Assembly (NCBI RefSeq): GCF_902806685.2 | Contig: NC_048546.1 | Coordinates: 7,378,001-7,442,000, forward strand | Source of the DNA: Maniola hyperantus | Taxonomy: Eukaryota > Arthropoda > Insecta > Lepidoptera > Nymphalidae | Reading direction: 5' to 3' | DNA length: 64,000 nucleotides | Shown here: positions 59,101-63,505 of the stretch, one piece after another | How the letters are laid out: each line of letters begins with the position of its first letter | Numbering within the stretch: the first letter of the stretch is position 1 | Made by a program: the position numbers and the translations under genes | Notes under the pieces: model-generated | What the model was told of the DNA's origin: nothing | What the model saw: only the letters and a program-made list of their open reading frames with translations | Database searches by the model: none

Positions 59101-61125
59101 TATAATATTACAATCCTCTATATCATTATACATGTATGACAAACCGGCTTTACTCACGTTACTCCTCTCTATCCTGTTTATATTTACAACTTGCCATCAC
59201 TGGAATTTCTTCTAGATAAATATTTACAATATCTATCCTGCTATCAACGTGTGACGTACATACCTATGCTGTAAGTCTCTCTTATCAAACCAAGTGCTGT
59301 GCATGGTGCTTAGGGATTCTGCGAAACTGTCCAGCTCCGCGTCAGTTTTGTCACTTTTTGCGAACGGTTTGTCGATGCCGACAACAGATTTGTCAGGTAT
59401 TTCCACAGTAACATCACCGGCAACGAATGTCACCACAGGTTTACGCTTCGTTGCCGAGTTGGCACGCGCTCGGATCTCTTGCGGAGTTAATGACGGCGAC
59501 AGCGGATAAGCGATTTCGAATGCGTCCGGCATTTTGATTAACGTTAAAATATAAAACCACACGTAAAACGGTCCGATCGATATAAAAGTCAAGAAATTAA
59601 TGTAGAGAACAACAAGCTAAACAAATGATCGTTAAGTGCTTATTGCTAATGATAACATTTTGACGGGTCACAGTTCATTTCTGATGTAAATGTTCTTTAA
59701 AATAATAGCCATTATCGCGAGGTATTAATCGAATAATGAGCGTAATGTAAATTTTGTCACTTATTTAAATTTAACCTTGACAAAATAACTTATCTATTCT
59801 GGAAAATGACTTGATTATATTGTAGCAAAACTCGATTGAGCTTGTTGTGGGCTCTTCTCAGACAGGCTGTTTGGAACCTTCGTAGCTTTAGTTTTAAGTT
59901 TATGTAATTAGTAATAATTATGATTATCACTATTATGTACATAAATTATTTTACATATTCAACAATTGACAATCAAAAAATGTAAAATAGTACCTATCCA
60001 TACTAATATTATAAATGCGAAAGTGTGTGTGTCTGTCTGTCTGTCTGTCTGCTAGCTATTCACGGCTCAACCGTTCAACCGATTTTGACGAAACTTGGTT
60101 CAGAGATAGCTTGCATCCCGGGGAAGGACATAGGCTACTTTTATCCCGGAAAATTGAAGTTCCCACAGGATTTTTAAAAATGCGTACGAAGTCGCGGGCA
60201 TCAGCTAGTTTTGAATAAATGGCTTTGACTTTGAAATACTTGAATTGTAATCCATTATGGGGTATGGGTTAAACTTAGTGGATTCTCTTAAAATATTAGT
60301 ATAGATTTGGATTCACTAAAACATTCAATATCAATTTCAATTTATTGCAATTCCATAAACTATGTACAAGGTAGGATTATAGATACCCAGTTTGGGTGTC
60401 GCAATTTGGTCTGAACAGTAGACCTTAGTAGGGAGACCCATATTACACATTACTAAGGTAGGTAGATAAAGACTATTAGATCTGCAGATAGGTACCAACT
60501 ACCAAGTTTAGATAGATTATATATCTATAGCTTTGTCCTCAACACCATTTGCATTGATTGCCTGGAAGAGATCTAAGAAGGCTAAGATTGTACTTGCCTA
60601 TATTTTTGTTGTACATTTAATTTATTAATTCATAGATTGTCACTTTAAATAAATAATTTAAAAAAAGAATTTATAAAGTACTATATGATGCCCTCCTGCT
60701 ACAAGGTTGTCATGATTTAGGTTTTTAAACATCCAGTCCAATCCAGGAACTCTTTGTTTGTCCGGTATCAAAAATATACATGGGAAATGTGACAATGGAA
60801 AAATATACAATATGGGATATACACTATCTCTGTACGGAATTTCGCCCAAATTAGTTAAATGGATGGGCAGTGAAAAGCTAGCAGACAGTCTGAAAAAGCT
60901 TCACATTTATATAAATGGAATCCATACTAAGTACTTAATCTTATTAAGCAGTAGTTAGATTGTATGCATCTTTTCTTGTGACTCCTAATCTAAAATCTCA
61001 ATTTTGGAACATTTTTAAGCCTTGAGAGAAGTAAAAAATTCTTACCTATGTTCAGCTCGACGGTAATATTTCTTGGACAATATTGGGTCTGGATTTTGAC
61101 ATTCCTTACTTGTACAGCCGTCCAT
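26120..61125 (-). CDS. NT5C2: Cytosolic purine 5'-nucleotidase
   Basis: Twelve exons join in phase: 61046-61125, 41388-41461, 39116-39233, 37985-38080, 37639-37785, 36541-36817, 33878-34052, 33034-33256, 31624-31771, 30724-30878, 29337-29448 and 26120-26233, giving 572 aa (human about 560). NT5C2 is a cytosolic HAD-family enzyme that dephosphorylates IMP and GMP and helps set purine pools. All HAD motifs are visible: GFDMDYTLA (nucleophile Asp), FILTNSDYN, VDAKKPLFF (Lys) and YIGDHIFGDI. The KKYYRRAEHR/IFVNRSL junction and YADLYAASFLNLMYYPF are characteristic. The acidic C-terminus (DEDCSDDEDVSK) is short. Intron 1 is about 19.6 kb and holds the viral palindrome and two alternative first coding exons; intron 10 holds a 131-bp exon-derived array. 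Every border is GT..AG with matching phase. Confidence 0.95.
26234..28635. other. NT5C2 last intron, distal part
   Basis: No repeat family or gene that I can name with confidence. An imperfect inverted repeat around 26,830-26,935 pairs ACGTAAGTGTGCGTCCATG with related sequence in CAAACGCACACATTTACTTA. The stretch 27,640-27,830 is GC-richer than its surroundings but has no clear coding signal. Confidence 0.35.
28636..28824 (+). CDS. Small secreted peptide nested in an NT5C2 intron
   Basis: A 62-codon frame from ATG 28,636 (the open frame extends upstream but only from TTG) to TAA 28,822. Residues 1-23 are a strong signal peptide (LKLVIVILSVMILIIQDSEA), with probable cleavage after SEA. The mature part is about 39 residues: a polar stretch (QSRRVDNDYFDSTRS), then GNGKCPIGYYLRLGHCWKK with one Cys pair. 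The CP.GY......C ending recalls small secreted insect peptides of unknown function. A TATATAAG-like motif occurs at about 28,572 and AATAAA at about 29,018. It is on the opposite strand to NT5C2. No transcript evidence is available here, so the gene call rests on the signal peptide and Cys motif. Confidence 0.55.
   Translation: MLLKLVIVILSVMILIIQDSEAQSRRVDNDYFDSTRSENAFTIGNGKCPIGYYLRLGHCWKK
29337..29448 (-). other. NT5C2: NT5C2 coding exon 11, penultimate
   Basis: TTTACGCAG|ATC acceptor and AAAG|GTAATA donor. It encodes the Ser/Arg- and Ala/Glu-rich linker (RSRHPSSQRVVTER ... EEVDEVAPAPEATDGK) before the acidic tail. This linker is poorly conserved among NT5C2 proteins. Confidence 0.85.
29665..30840 (-). 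repeat. 131-bp tandem array derived from NT5C2 exon 10
   Basis: Nine head-to-tail units with a strict 131-base period. The motif CCGGTCA marks each unit at 29,675, 29,806, 29,937, 30,068, 30,199, 30,330, 30,461, 30,592 and 30,723. Each unit has the last 117 bases of the exon, its splice donor and 14 intron bases. Only the right-most unit (the working exon, 30,724-30,878) keeps the acceptor and the exon's first part (VVRYADLYAAS). That unit also reads YMFRAP, while the other eight read YMCRAP. Donors are GTGAGT except at 29,806 and 30,068 (GTAAGT). Read-through meets an in-frame TGA at the first donor, so the extra units cannot extend the protein. The repeated 61-codon frames on the plus strand are artefacts of the array. 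Confidence 0.95.
30724..30878 (-). other. NT5C2: NT5C2 coding exon 10, parent of the tandem array
   Basis: Acceptor TTCAAG|GTGGTAAGG and donor GACCG|GTGAGTG. It encodes VVRYADLYAASFLNLMYYPF onward to TPTID, the conserved C-terminal helical part of NT5C2. It is the only complete copy of this exon in the window. Confidence 0.9.
30879..31623. other. NT5C2 intron 9 with a repeat
   Basis: Contains an antisense fragment of the AAAACCGGCCAAGTGCGAGT-type element at about 31,150-31,310 (GTACCTAAAAGGAAAAAAGG ... GACCTAGAATCATGAAATAT). The rest is not recognised. Confidence 0.5.
31772..33033. other. NT5C2 intron 8
   Basis: AT-rich with no clear gene. I see only short repeat scraps, such as GAACCCTAAAAATGAC near 32,472, which resembles the end of the element at 33,371-33,797. 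Confidence 0.4.
33371..33797 (+). repeat. Lepidopteran interspersed element (CCGGCCAAGTGCGAGTC type)
   Basis: It begins AAAAACCGGCCAAGTGCGAG and ends TTTTGAGGTACGGAACCCTA, with internal blocks AAATTTCATGATTCTAGGTC and GACAGACAGACAACAAAGTG. No frame is intact. It is probably a non-autonomous retroelement; fragments are at 17,730 and 31,150. It sits in NT5C2 intron 7. Confidence 0.75.
34168..34301. mobile_element. Hairpin MITE
   Basis: Ends CAGCCGTACTCAGAGTCGCT and CGACTTTGAGTACGGCTG are inverted repeats, and the inner GTTAAAACGAGACAGAGCTA pairs with AGCTGTCTCGTTTTAACT. The same inner hairpin recurs at 41,975-42,015 and 63,123-63,238. Confidence 0.8.
34469..34690 (-). repeat. Interspersed repeat in NT5C2 intron 6
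   Basis: Antisense CGCGACTTCGTCCGCG-family copy with CCCTATTATAAATGTGAAAG at one end and GTACGAAGTCGCGGGCTACA at the other. Confidence 0.75.
34691..36338. other. NT5C2 intron 6, remaining part
   Basis: No gene seen. It holds the GC-rich MITE listed at 35,361, a small palindrome at about 35,097-35,160 (CCCTGCCAGACAAACTTAAA against TTAAACTTCAAGGTCTGGCA) and a diverged repeat fragment near 36,140-36,240. Confidence 0.4.
35361..35525. mobile_element. GC-rich MITE, copy 4
   Basis: Begins AGTACGCGACGAGTCGAAAT and ends CAACTCAACCTGTCGCGGAC. It has the family's internal CCGCACAGCCCCCGCACTAA. The longest of the five copies. Confidence 0.8.
36339..36514. mobile_element. MITE with GGTGTAATCGCG ends
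   Basis: Ends GGCCGCGATTACACCTGTAA and TTATAGGTGTAATCGCGACC are inverted repeats around AT-rich non-coding sequence. It lies 26 bases from the NT5C2 exon 6 donor. Confidence 0.75.
37441..37617. mobile_element. MITE with TTACACCTA ends
   Basis: Ends ATGGTACGATTACACCTACC and TTAGGTGTAATAGTGCCAT pair. The interior has two further matching blocks (CACTCGGCCGAGACAG and ACTCGGCCGAGGACAC). It lies in NT5C2 intron 5. Confidence 0.65.
38160..38300 (-). mobile_element. SINE tail fragment, antisense
   Basis: ATCATCATCATGATCAACCC, then TGAGCACAGGTCTCCTCTCA and GTGCAAGATTGGCAGAATTC, is the antisense of the SINE tail at 16,770-16,905. It lies in NT5C2 intron 3. Confidence 0.65.
38336..38484. mobile_element. 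GC-rich MITE, copy 5
   Basis: Begins AGTCCGCGACAGGTTGAGAT and ends CATCTCGACCTGCTGCATGC, within TATA on both sides, which suggests a TA-containing target site. In NT5C2 intron 3. Confidence 0.8.
40005..41121. repeat. Cluster of three interspersed repeats in NT5C2 intron 2
   Basis: 40,005-40,203 (sense, TAGATGATGCCCGCC to TTTATAATATTAGTATGGAT), 40,490-40,770 (a variant with TTGCCCGCGACTTCGTCCGC and GTGAGTGAGTGGTATTTCGC), and 40,905-41,121 (antisense) are three copies of related lepidopteran repeats. No gene is present. Confidence 0.7.
41481..41708. repeat. Recent tandem duplication in NT5C2 intron 1
   Basis: Two units, 41,481-41,590 and 41,591-41,708, are near identical (TTAGTACCTTCATACATTTA ... 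GCAGTGAAACTCTTACTT). The second has 8 extra bases (AAACAGAC). It starts only about 20 bases upstream of the NT5C2 exon 2 acceptor. Confidence 0.9.
41709..43325. other. NT5C2 intron 1, proximal part
   Basis: Mostly AT-rich and featureless. A hairpin fragment (AAAACGAGACAGAGCTATCT) is at about 41,970, followed by GGTTCGAATCC, a lone B-box-like motif. A diverged antisense repeat of the CGCGACTTCGTCCGCG family is at about 42,178-42,420. Confidence 0.4.
43326..43451. mobile_element. Hairpin MITE
   Basis: AAACCAAAGAGGACCTTATC with CTATTACTCTAAGGC pairs with GCCTTAGCGTAATAGAG and ATAAGGTCGGCTTTGGTTTA around a 9-base loop. Confidence 0.8.
43452..44726. other. NT5C2 intron 1, non-coding
   Basis: Nothing convincing. 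A GC-rich patch at about 44,130-44,160 and short purine runs are visible. The open frames are short and lack domains. Confidence 0.35.
44727..45071. mobile_element. Two hairpin MITEs in tandem
   Basis: 44,727-44,895 is a near-perfect hairpin: GCCCCCCAATTGTGTAAGAA pairs with TTCTTACACAATTGGGGGGC, and CAATCGTCAAGAAATTC pairs with GAATTCTTGACGATTG. 44,902-45,071 is a second, more diverged copy in direct tandem. Together they look like one element inserted next to, or duplicated from, another. Confidence 0.85.
45072..45689. repeat. Interspersed repeat fragments
   Basis: About 45,535-45,660 has GACTGCAATCTCACCTGGTG and AAGTGATGATGCAGTC, related to 4258-4380. About 45,150-45,300 looks like further repeat debris. 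No gene. Confidence 0.5.
45690..45840. repeat. Palindromic GGCCATTATTAATAATGCCC repeat, left of the palindrome
   Basis: Several near-copies of GGGCATTATTAATAATGGCC and its variants are spaced by TTAATCACTTT-like blocks. A related cluster lies on the other side of the big palindrome at 53,590-53,720. Inference: the palindrome may have inserted into one pre-existing repeat of this type. Confidence 0.6.
46314..46535 (-). pseudogene. Adenain-like protease, C-terminal fragment (left arm)
   Basis: A 73-codon frame identical in translation to the right-arm copy at 52,864. The NDYTAVCGEYCIMYLYF segment has the pattern around the catalytic Cys of adenovirus-type (adenain-like) cysteine proteases, which Maverick elements and adintoviruses carry as the maturation protease. 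The stretch with the catalytic His and acidic residue is missing, so this is a fragment without function as a protease. A second, more decayed copy of the same tail (TCTGAACTTGTATTGTAAGT) follows at about 46,640-46,830. Confidence 0.6.
46640..46930 (-). repeat. Second, decayed unit of the protease-tail tandem repeat (left arm)
   Basis: The stretch repeats 46,205-46,625 with deletions: TTGCTAATGACCTACTAATC, TTTATTGAATAAATCTAAA and CCTCTGCCTTCCTCATCCA occur in both in the same order. The last motif belongs to a common lepidopteran RTE-like element, so the tandem unit joins viral and host-type sequence. Confidence 0.65.
46950..47072 (-). repeat. Lepidopteran repeat abutting the left-arm IAP stop codon
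   Basis: An interspersed repeat of the CGCGACTTCGTCCGCG family (TTTTTATCTCGGAAAATCAA ... GATGAAGTCGCGGGCGTC) ends within about 10 bases of the IAP stop. The mirror copy is at 52,328-52,450. Its presence in both arms at the same place shows it was in the sequence before the arms were made. Confidence 0.75.
47073..47627 (-). CDS. Inhibitor of apoptosis protein, BIR + RING (left arm)
   Basis: An intact 184-aa frame, identical to the right-arm copy. Residues about 17-86 are one BIR domain: ARLRSFDAWP at the start, ADAGFFYTG, and the zinc ligands in CYFCDGGLKDW...WSEHARWFPSC. Residues about 134-178 are a C-terminal C3HC4 RING (CCKICLVEE ... CGHAITCTKC ... CPICRK). IAPs block caspases through the BIR and act as E3 ubiquitin ligases through the RING; baculoviruses and adintovirus-like elements use them to stop host cells dying. 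The single BIR and 184-residue length are short for a cellular insect IAP (usually two or three BIRs) and fit a viral type. It lies on the same strand as NT5C2. No promoter motif was identified. Confidence 0.9.
   Translation of the reverse strand: MEFLYPKYPSYATKIARLRSFDAWPQGLNQKPQEMADAGFFYTGKSDRVICYFCDGGLKDWDIEDLPWSEHARWFPSCPYVLLVMGETYIQTIAKDVCGTSKDSEQFVNNNTISSKFAGRNILCVENAEETFKLCCKICLVEEVGMCYRPCGHAITCTKCALSLDKMLCPICRKAIVSVIRIYF
48106..48872 (-). pseudogene. IPGSNIVDLIND-motif protein, frameshifted (left arm)
   Basis: Left-arm copy of the protein at 50,526. The start (MENAKKMLLVEP) is intact, but a 1-base loss in an A run near 48,732 shifts the frame after residue about 48, so the sequence reads as two pieces (48,588-48,872 and 48,106-48,663). 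The codons for GS in the KGSGDK segment of the other copy are also missing. The right arm has a different single-base loss, near its start. The protein is described under the right-arm entry. Confidence 0.75.
48995..49135 (-). pseudogene. Small ORF remnant with CECTKEK motif (left arm)
   Basis: Mirror copy of the remnant at 50,247-50,387, described there. Coordinates come from the palindrome symmetry and are approximate. Confidence 0.45.
49480..49800. other. Asymmetric centre of the palindrome
   Basis: The block TTTATCTCTAAATATTTTTT ... AAGTTTTCGACTTTTATTT occurs twice in direct orientation on the left (about 49,487-49,555 and 49,584-49,655) but once, inverted, on the right (about 49,826-49,895). 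A GAATTTTATGGAACGTGAAA segment on the left (49,557) pairs with TTTCACGTTCCATAAAATTC on the right (49,757). Only about 70-90 bases near 49,675-49,745 are unpaired. The arrangement looks like replication template switching, which is inference. Confidence 0.7.
49995..50135 (+). pseudogene. ORF remnant with HGYLMIDLKQ motif (right arm)
   Basis: A 46-codon open stretch without its own start (NQIRYLSRQVSPDNLKF ... YKDATKEAHGYLMIDLKQ) ends at TAA 50,133. The ATK..HGYL.IDLK pattern recalls the C-terminal part of an uncharacterised ORF that I associate with Maverick-type elements in animals; this is from memory of the family and uncertain. The mirror copy lies at about 49,250-49,390 on the minus strand. 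Confidence 0.4.
50247..50387 (+). pseudogene. Small ORF remnant with CECTKEK motif (right arm)
   Basis: An open stretch ends at TAA 50,385 and encodes LLLALHILKPKCQKALLKSC then EEEINCICECTKEK. The K-x-KALL...ICEC pattern resembles the start of a short conserved ORF that I associate with Maverick/adintovirus-like elements. It has no start and is cut short. It lies about 120 bases upstream of the IPGSNIVDLIND gene on the same strand. Confidence 0.45.
50526..51281 (+). CDS. IPGSNIVDLIND-motif protein, Maverick-associated (right arm)
   Basis: A 251-aa frame from ATG 50,526. An earlier in-line ATG at 50,510 matches the start of the left-arm copy, but one A is missing here, so translation would have to begin at MLLVEPSFIERL. 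The N-terminal third is helical and charged (MSRLDVEMQKILNS, ILQRYLHFTEEER), the middle is polar, and the C-terminal third holds WDHADGTVLINNEKIPGSN followed by IVDLINDTLRPLKK and GWEKFAKTLHAIKIP, then a basic tail (KHIKKIKKKIDWEKW). Proteins with the GSNIVDLIND..R and W..FA motifs occur with Maverick/Polinton-like elements in animals; a virion or core role is possible but not shown. The upstream neighbours are two ORF remnants and the downstream one is the IAP, all on the same strand. Confidence 0.7.
   Translation: MLLVEPSFIERLKQQTNVENPMSRLDVEMQKILNSNIEDRKKCILYLQILQRYLHFTEEERQPILLPIITDSINENKSYKNKDTENENLMSFKTPTDDVTEKENNQPRYTTTQILSLIPKSYLKKGELLLNSISLSKNAIYWDHADGTVLINNEKIPGSNIVDLINDTLRPLKKSDPIGWEKFAKTLHAIKIPLTYIGNSKRSDFIHQLQMKSLEGNFTSNEGTLKTPKGSGDKHIKKIKKKIDWEKWTPY
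51773..52327 (+). CDS. Inhibitor of apoptosis protein, BIR + RING (right arm)
   Basis: Identical in protein to the left-arm copy at 47,073-47,627 (184 aa, one BIR at about 17-86, C3HC4 RING at about 134-178). It follows the IPGSNIVDLIND gene by about 490 bases on the same strand. The stop codon TGA (52,325) is followed at once by a lepidopteran repeat. On this arm the gene is antisense to NT5C2. The exact match of two copies that sit beside broken genes suggests very recent duplication or gene conversion between the arms. Confidence 0.9.
   Translation: MEFLYPKYPSYATKIARLRSFDAWPQGLNQKPQEMADAGFFYTGKSDRVICYFCDGGLKDWDIEDLPWSEHARWFPSCPYVLLVMGETYIQTIAKDVCGTSKDSEQFVNNNTISSKFAGRNILCVENAEETFKLCCKICLVEEVGMCYRPCGHAITCTKCALSLDKMLCPICRKAIVSVIRIYF
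52328..52450 (+). repeat. Lepidopteran repeat abutting the right-arm IAP stop codon
   Basis: GATGACGCCCGCGACTTCAT, TTTTTAAAAATACCATGAGA and TTGATTTTCCGAGATAAAAA mark the CGCGACTTCGTCCGCG family. Mirror of 46,950-47,072. Confidence 0.75.
52470..52765 (+). repeat. Decayed protease-tail unit (right arm)
   Basis: Mirror of 46,640-46,930. It joins an RTE-like fragment (TGGATGAGGAAGGCAGAGG, GGAAGGCCTATGTCCAGCTG) to a broken copy of the protease tail (TCAGATTGTTTAGATTTATT). Confidence 0.6.
52864..53085 (+). pseudogene. Adenain-like protease, C-terminal fragment (right arm)
   Basis: Mirror of 46,314-46,535 with the same translation. AVCGEYCIMYL carries the probable catalytic Cys; the first codon of the open frame (GTG-like region after GGTTGATTG) is not a natural start. 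The upstream half of the protease is absent and an RTE-like fragment takes its place. Confidence 0.6.
53281..53589. other. Right junction of the palindrome
   Basis: 68 GC-rich bases (GGCGGAGGGGGCCGAGGTTG) separate the palindrome end from an outer inverted match (TGGGCCAGAACCGACGAATC, 53,349-53,384; left partner 46,062-46,094). From 53,385 the two flanks no longer match. No target duplication was found. Confidence 0.55.
53590..53720. repeat. Palindromic GGCCATTATTAATAATGCCC repeat, right of the palindrome
   Basis: GGGCATTATTAATAATGGCC and near-copies alternate with TTAATCACTTTGCCC. Related to 45,690-45,840. Confidence 0.6.
53754..54080. mobile_element. Two hairpin MITEs in direct tandem
   Basis: Each unit (about 160 bases) starts GGGGCCGATTCTCTTGTACA and ends TTGTGTACAA.GGAATTAGCC, with matching inner arms (CTAAACTAAACTAAATTAAC against TTAGTTTA/TTTAGAG). 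The units share the junction GGGGCC. Relatives are at 7381, 14,155, 21,590 and 61,335. Confidence 0.85.
54081..54739. other. NT5C2 intron 1, non-coding
   Basis: AT-rich sequence with no gene or clear repeat that I can identify. Confidence 0.35.
54740..55031 (+). mobile_element. RTE-like LINE 3' fragment
   Basis: It encodes the C-terminal end of a non-LTR element ORF: RPRIRKSRVGRPPTRWTDDI then KQVARSCWIQGCKNAARQ, the GRPPTRW.DDI motif found after the reverse transcriptase. The sequence ends TGATAATGATGAAGTG, an RTE-type (GAT)n tail. Heavily 5' truncated. Confidence 0.75.
55032..55850. other. NT5C2 intron 1, non-coding
   Basis: No gene, RNA or repeat recognised. Confidence 0.35.
55851..56020 (-). 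CDS. NT5C2: NT5C2 alternative first coding exon C
   Basis: A TTCTGTAG acceptor lies directly before ATG 56,020; 56 codons follow (MKNTQQKLNTSPKLRECNDM ... KGDRYTAAPNE) to a GA|GTGAGT donor. The donor phase (2) matches exon 2 at 41,461, giving NE-IFVNRSL and a 602-aa product. It cannot be a cassette after the other first exons because the phase would bring TGA at once, so it needs its own non-coding upstream exon and probably its own promoter. The GC-rich patch at about 57,660-57,790 is a candidate for that promoter. Confidence 0.5.
56021..58439. other. NT5C2 intron 1 with a GC-rich patch
   Basis: Mostly AT-rich. Two diverged copies of a block with AACTATGCCAAACAATG/ACTAGTCACATA and ATCGTAAATGCCGTAGGAAT lie at about 56,270-56,560 and 56,550-56,800, a loose tandem repeat. 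About 57,660-57,790 is unusually GC-rich (CCCCGCGACCGCCGCCGCCG) and could be a promoter or first exon for exon C. Confidence 0.4.
58440..58600 (-). mobile_element. SINE head, antisense
   Basis: CCAGGATCGAACCCCCGACG (B-box antisense) followed by GATTAGGAGGCCAACGTCTT is the reverse complement of the tRNA-like head at 16,640-16,690. Confidence 0.6.
58830..59095 (-). pseudogene. Decayed LINE-type ORF fragment
   Basis: Read on the minus strand, the frames give ETMGCWDEEAKYFVRDIGRR and, after shifts, QRLSIAIQRGSATSLRGTFG. This looks like the C-terminal end of a reverse-transcriptase ORF of a non-LTR element; the AVET.G.W..EA and QR.S.AIQRGNA patterns are from memory of such ORFs. At least one frameshift is present. 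The clade is not certain. Confidence 0.5.
59264..59532 (-). CDS. NT5C2: NT5C2 alternative first coding exon B
   Basis: ATG 59,532 in a good context (AAAATG) opens 89 codons and ends at CATAG|GTATGT, phase 2. The join to 41,461 gives DKRDLQHR-IFVNRSL, parallel to KKYYRRAEHR-IFVNRSL from the canonical exon, so the C-terminal end of this exon has the conserved part. The product would be 635 aa with an extended, polar N-terminus (MPDAFEIAYPLSPSLTPQEI...). The longer open frame upstream starts only at TTG. It may have its own promoter in 59,533-61,045. Confidence 0.7.
59533..61045. other. Between NT5C2 first exons B and A
   Basis: Contains an antisense CGCGACTTCGTCCGCG-family repeat at about 60,000-60,212 (ATCCATACTAATATTATAAA ... 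GTACGAAGTCGCGGGCATCA) and a diverged relative at about 60,690-60,930. No gene. The part next to 59,532 is the likely promoter of exon B. Confidence 0.45.
61046..61125 (-). other. NT5C2: NT5C2 canonical first coding exon A
   Basis: ATG 61,125 opens MDGCTSKECQNPDPILSKKY then YRRAEHR, ending CATAG|GTAAGA in phase 2. The KKYYRR.EHR end is the part conserved with vertebrate NT5C2, so I treat this as the standard start. Confidence 0.85.
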
Positions 61126-62611
61126 ATTGAACCGCTTCAAAAATTTTGTCCGAAAAGTTAATTTATGCAAGTAAAAACGAAACAGTTTAGTATCTTACTG
61201 TAACTTGTTACACTAGTATGACAATAATGATCTGAAACAAACAAATGAATAATGATTTGATATCATCTATTTGTTTTAAGAGGAATTGTGGTGCACTCCA
61301 AGCAAACGAATGGCTGTTAATTGAATACTAAACAATCAAACTCTAGATAGCAATAGATTTAGACTTGATATTTTAGTTTAGTTTAGAGATTGTGTACAAA
61401 GGAATTAGCCACAATGGCTAACTACAGACATAATATATGTACTAGAATGCTCTGTTCTAGAACGAACAACTATTTTGTTCGTCTGTAACGAACAACAATA
61501 TTCTAATACTTTTCAGACTAGTTCATGTGTGTAAGAATGAATGGAGACACGACAAACAGACAGACACAACAAAGCGATCCTATAATAAGAATTCCTTTTT
61601 TTCTGGTAGAGATATGGAACCCTCAAAGGGCATTTATAAGTGTTTATTTTTCTATAAAAATTACATTTTGTTATTTTAGATATCCTGGGTAGATACAATA
61701 GAAATCATCCCTCAATTTATTTAAAAATATAATTATGCATGCTGTCAATGCGCTGCCGAAACTAATTTTGATGCTGAATGCACAACACAATATAGCTATT
61801 AATTACGTAGCTTAAGCTAATAATTCTGAATTAAGTTATCAAAATAATCACAGATCTTTAGAAACATTTTGGGAATAATCCTCACAGTTTATTCAACTTA
61901 CCAAATGCGACAACCACATTCATGAATCGTAATCGTATCGCACTTTTCGTAGTTTGTATCAGGACTATCACCTATCACCACATGAAACTGAACACAACAG
62001 AAACTGAAATCACAAATCAGCAGACTATCAAATTCAATTTCTTCTCTGCCTACTGAGGTCTGAGAGCCACTGACCAGAAAAAAAAGCTGAGAGCTGAAGC
62101 CTGAAAACCTAAACTTGGATGAAGGGATGCCTGAAAACCTGAAAAAGTGAAATCCACCGCATATTACAAAGTACTCTGTGATCCACCGACCAGAAAAAAA
62201 ATCCACAATCCACATACACATGCTATGTTGCATCAATCTATATTGTATCTATGTACCAAAGAATTTCTAAGAATGCTGGATAAAGCTGACAGATCCATAG
62301 AGATAGTATAGGTAGGTACATCTCGGTGAGTGTAGTGTCCATAGATAATATACTAATATGGTAGTGTCTCTGGTATATAGTGTGTTATCTATGGTGTTGT
62401 GTGCAGAGTAGGTACCTACCTACTTTGTAAATATTGGTTTTCCATATGTGTTCCATATGTAAAAAGAACTCTGTGATTGGTATGATTGGTACGCTACGCT
62501 CAGAAGCAAATAAATAAAATATTAAATTATTCATTTTATTCTTGAAAGGAAGTAAAATTACCTTTAATAACCTTTAGGCATTTCACTTAAGTTCAGATAA
62601 AAACCTAGAAA
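61126..62611. promoter_or_regulatory. Intergenic region between divergent NT5C2 and HPS1
   Basis: The two genes face away from each other over about 1.5 kb, so both promoters should lie here. A half copy of the TTGTGTACAA hairpin family is at about 61,335-61,412. No clear TATA box is seen. A stretch at 62,060-62,215 repeats CTGACCAGAAAAAAAA/CCGACCAGAAAAAAAATC. Confidence 0.45.
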
Positions 62612-63505
62612 ATGAAAGCAGTTTTGATATTTGACAGTGTAAATGATTTATTATTTTCTAAATGGGATGAAAGTTTTTTATTTCGGATGAAAACATTTAA
62701 TGGTCAGGTAAGTCGCACTCTAAAGCCTTAGTACCTATTTACTTTACTACAAGTCCGGTGAGGATTTTTTAATAGGTAGGTACTTATCAATTGTAAATAT
62801 CAATTATTACTAGCTGATACCTGCGACTTTGTCCGCGTGGATTTAGATTTTGCCGTGGGAACTATTTGATTTTCCAGGATAAAAGAAGCATATCCACTCT
62901 ATAGGTCTTCAACTATATCCATGTAAAAATCAGGTCAATCTGTTGCTCCGCTGCAGCGTGATTGAATGACAAACCGACCAACAAACACTTTCGAATTTTT
63001 ACTAAGGGTAGGGTATTTGATACTCTTACCTTACCCCCTTATTTATTTTTTGTTCTATTCCATGCCTCTATCAAGCAAAGTTCTCAAGTTCTCTATTAAA
63101 TGCTTTCAGGCTGATATCTATAGAGTGCACTTTGACTTTGCTCAGACTTAAGATTGAGTTAAAATGAGACAGATTTATGTGAGAGATATACATCTGTCTC
63201 GTTTTAACTGTCTTAAGTCTAAGCAAAGTCGGAGTCCCAGTCTCCCCTTAAAATTGCCGACATATCTGTATGATACCTATTAAGTACCTATCCATTCTAA
63301 TTTATGTTCCAACTTTTCATGAAGGTTCACAAATTATTTGAGACATTTTTTTTATAAGGAAAAGGATGGCAATATTACGGACAGTCATCACGTATCACAG
63401 CTGCTGTCACCAATCATTACATCCCAGAGGGTCATGGCGGCCCAGTTCAGCAACACATACACATCCATGCAATGTAAAGATAACACTACTATAGTATTTG
63501 ATGAG
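62612..63505 (+). CDS. HPS1: HPS1 homolog, first two coding exons (partial)
   Basis: Exons 62,612-62,707 and 63,359-63,505 join in phase 0 through GGTCAG|GTAAGT and TATAAG|GAA. The second exon ends GATGAG|GTATGT, and the gene continues past the window. The 81 residues start MKAVLIFDSVNDLLFSKWDE and go on to VSQLLSPIITSQRVMAAQF and SNTYTSMQC, matching the N-terminal longin-like domain of HPS1 (short strand, then L.P.I.S...M...FS.TYT). HPS1 with HPS4 forms BLOC-3, a guanine nucleotide exchange factor for Rab32/38 in lysosome-related organelle (pigment granule) formation. In moths such genes affect eye and larval skin pigment, which is family knowledge. The rest of the gene is not visible. Confidence 0.8.
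62810..63012 (+). repeat. Interspersed repeat in HPS1 intron 1
   Basis: A diverged sense copy of the CGCGACTTCGTCCGCG family (CTAGCTGATACCTGCGACTT ... AACACTTTCGAATTTTTACT). Confidence 0.65.
63123..63238. mobile_element. Hairpin MITE in HPS1 intron 1
   Basis: GCACTTTGACTTTGCTCAGA pairs with AGTCTAAGCAAAGTCGGAGT, and GTTAAAATGAGACAGATTTA pairs with TACATCTGTCTCGTTTTAAC. Same family as 34,168-34,301 by its inner arms. Confidence 0.75.

Noticed and set aside
59233..59592. Longer NT5C2 exon B start at 59,592
   Set aside because: The extra codons begin with TTG, not ATG; the first ATG is 59,532 in a good context.
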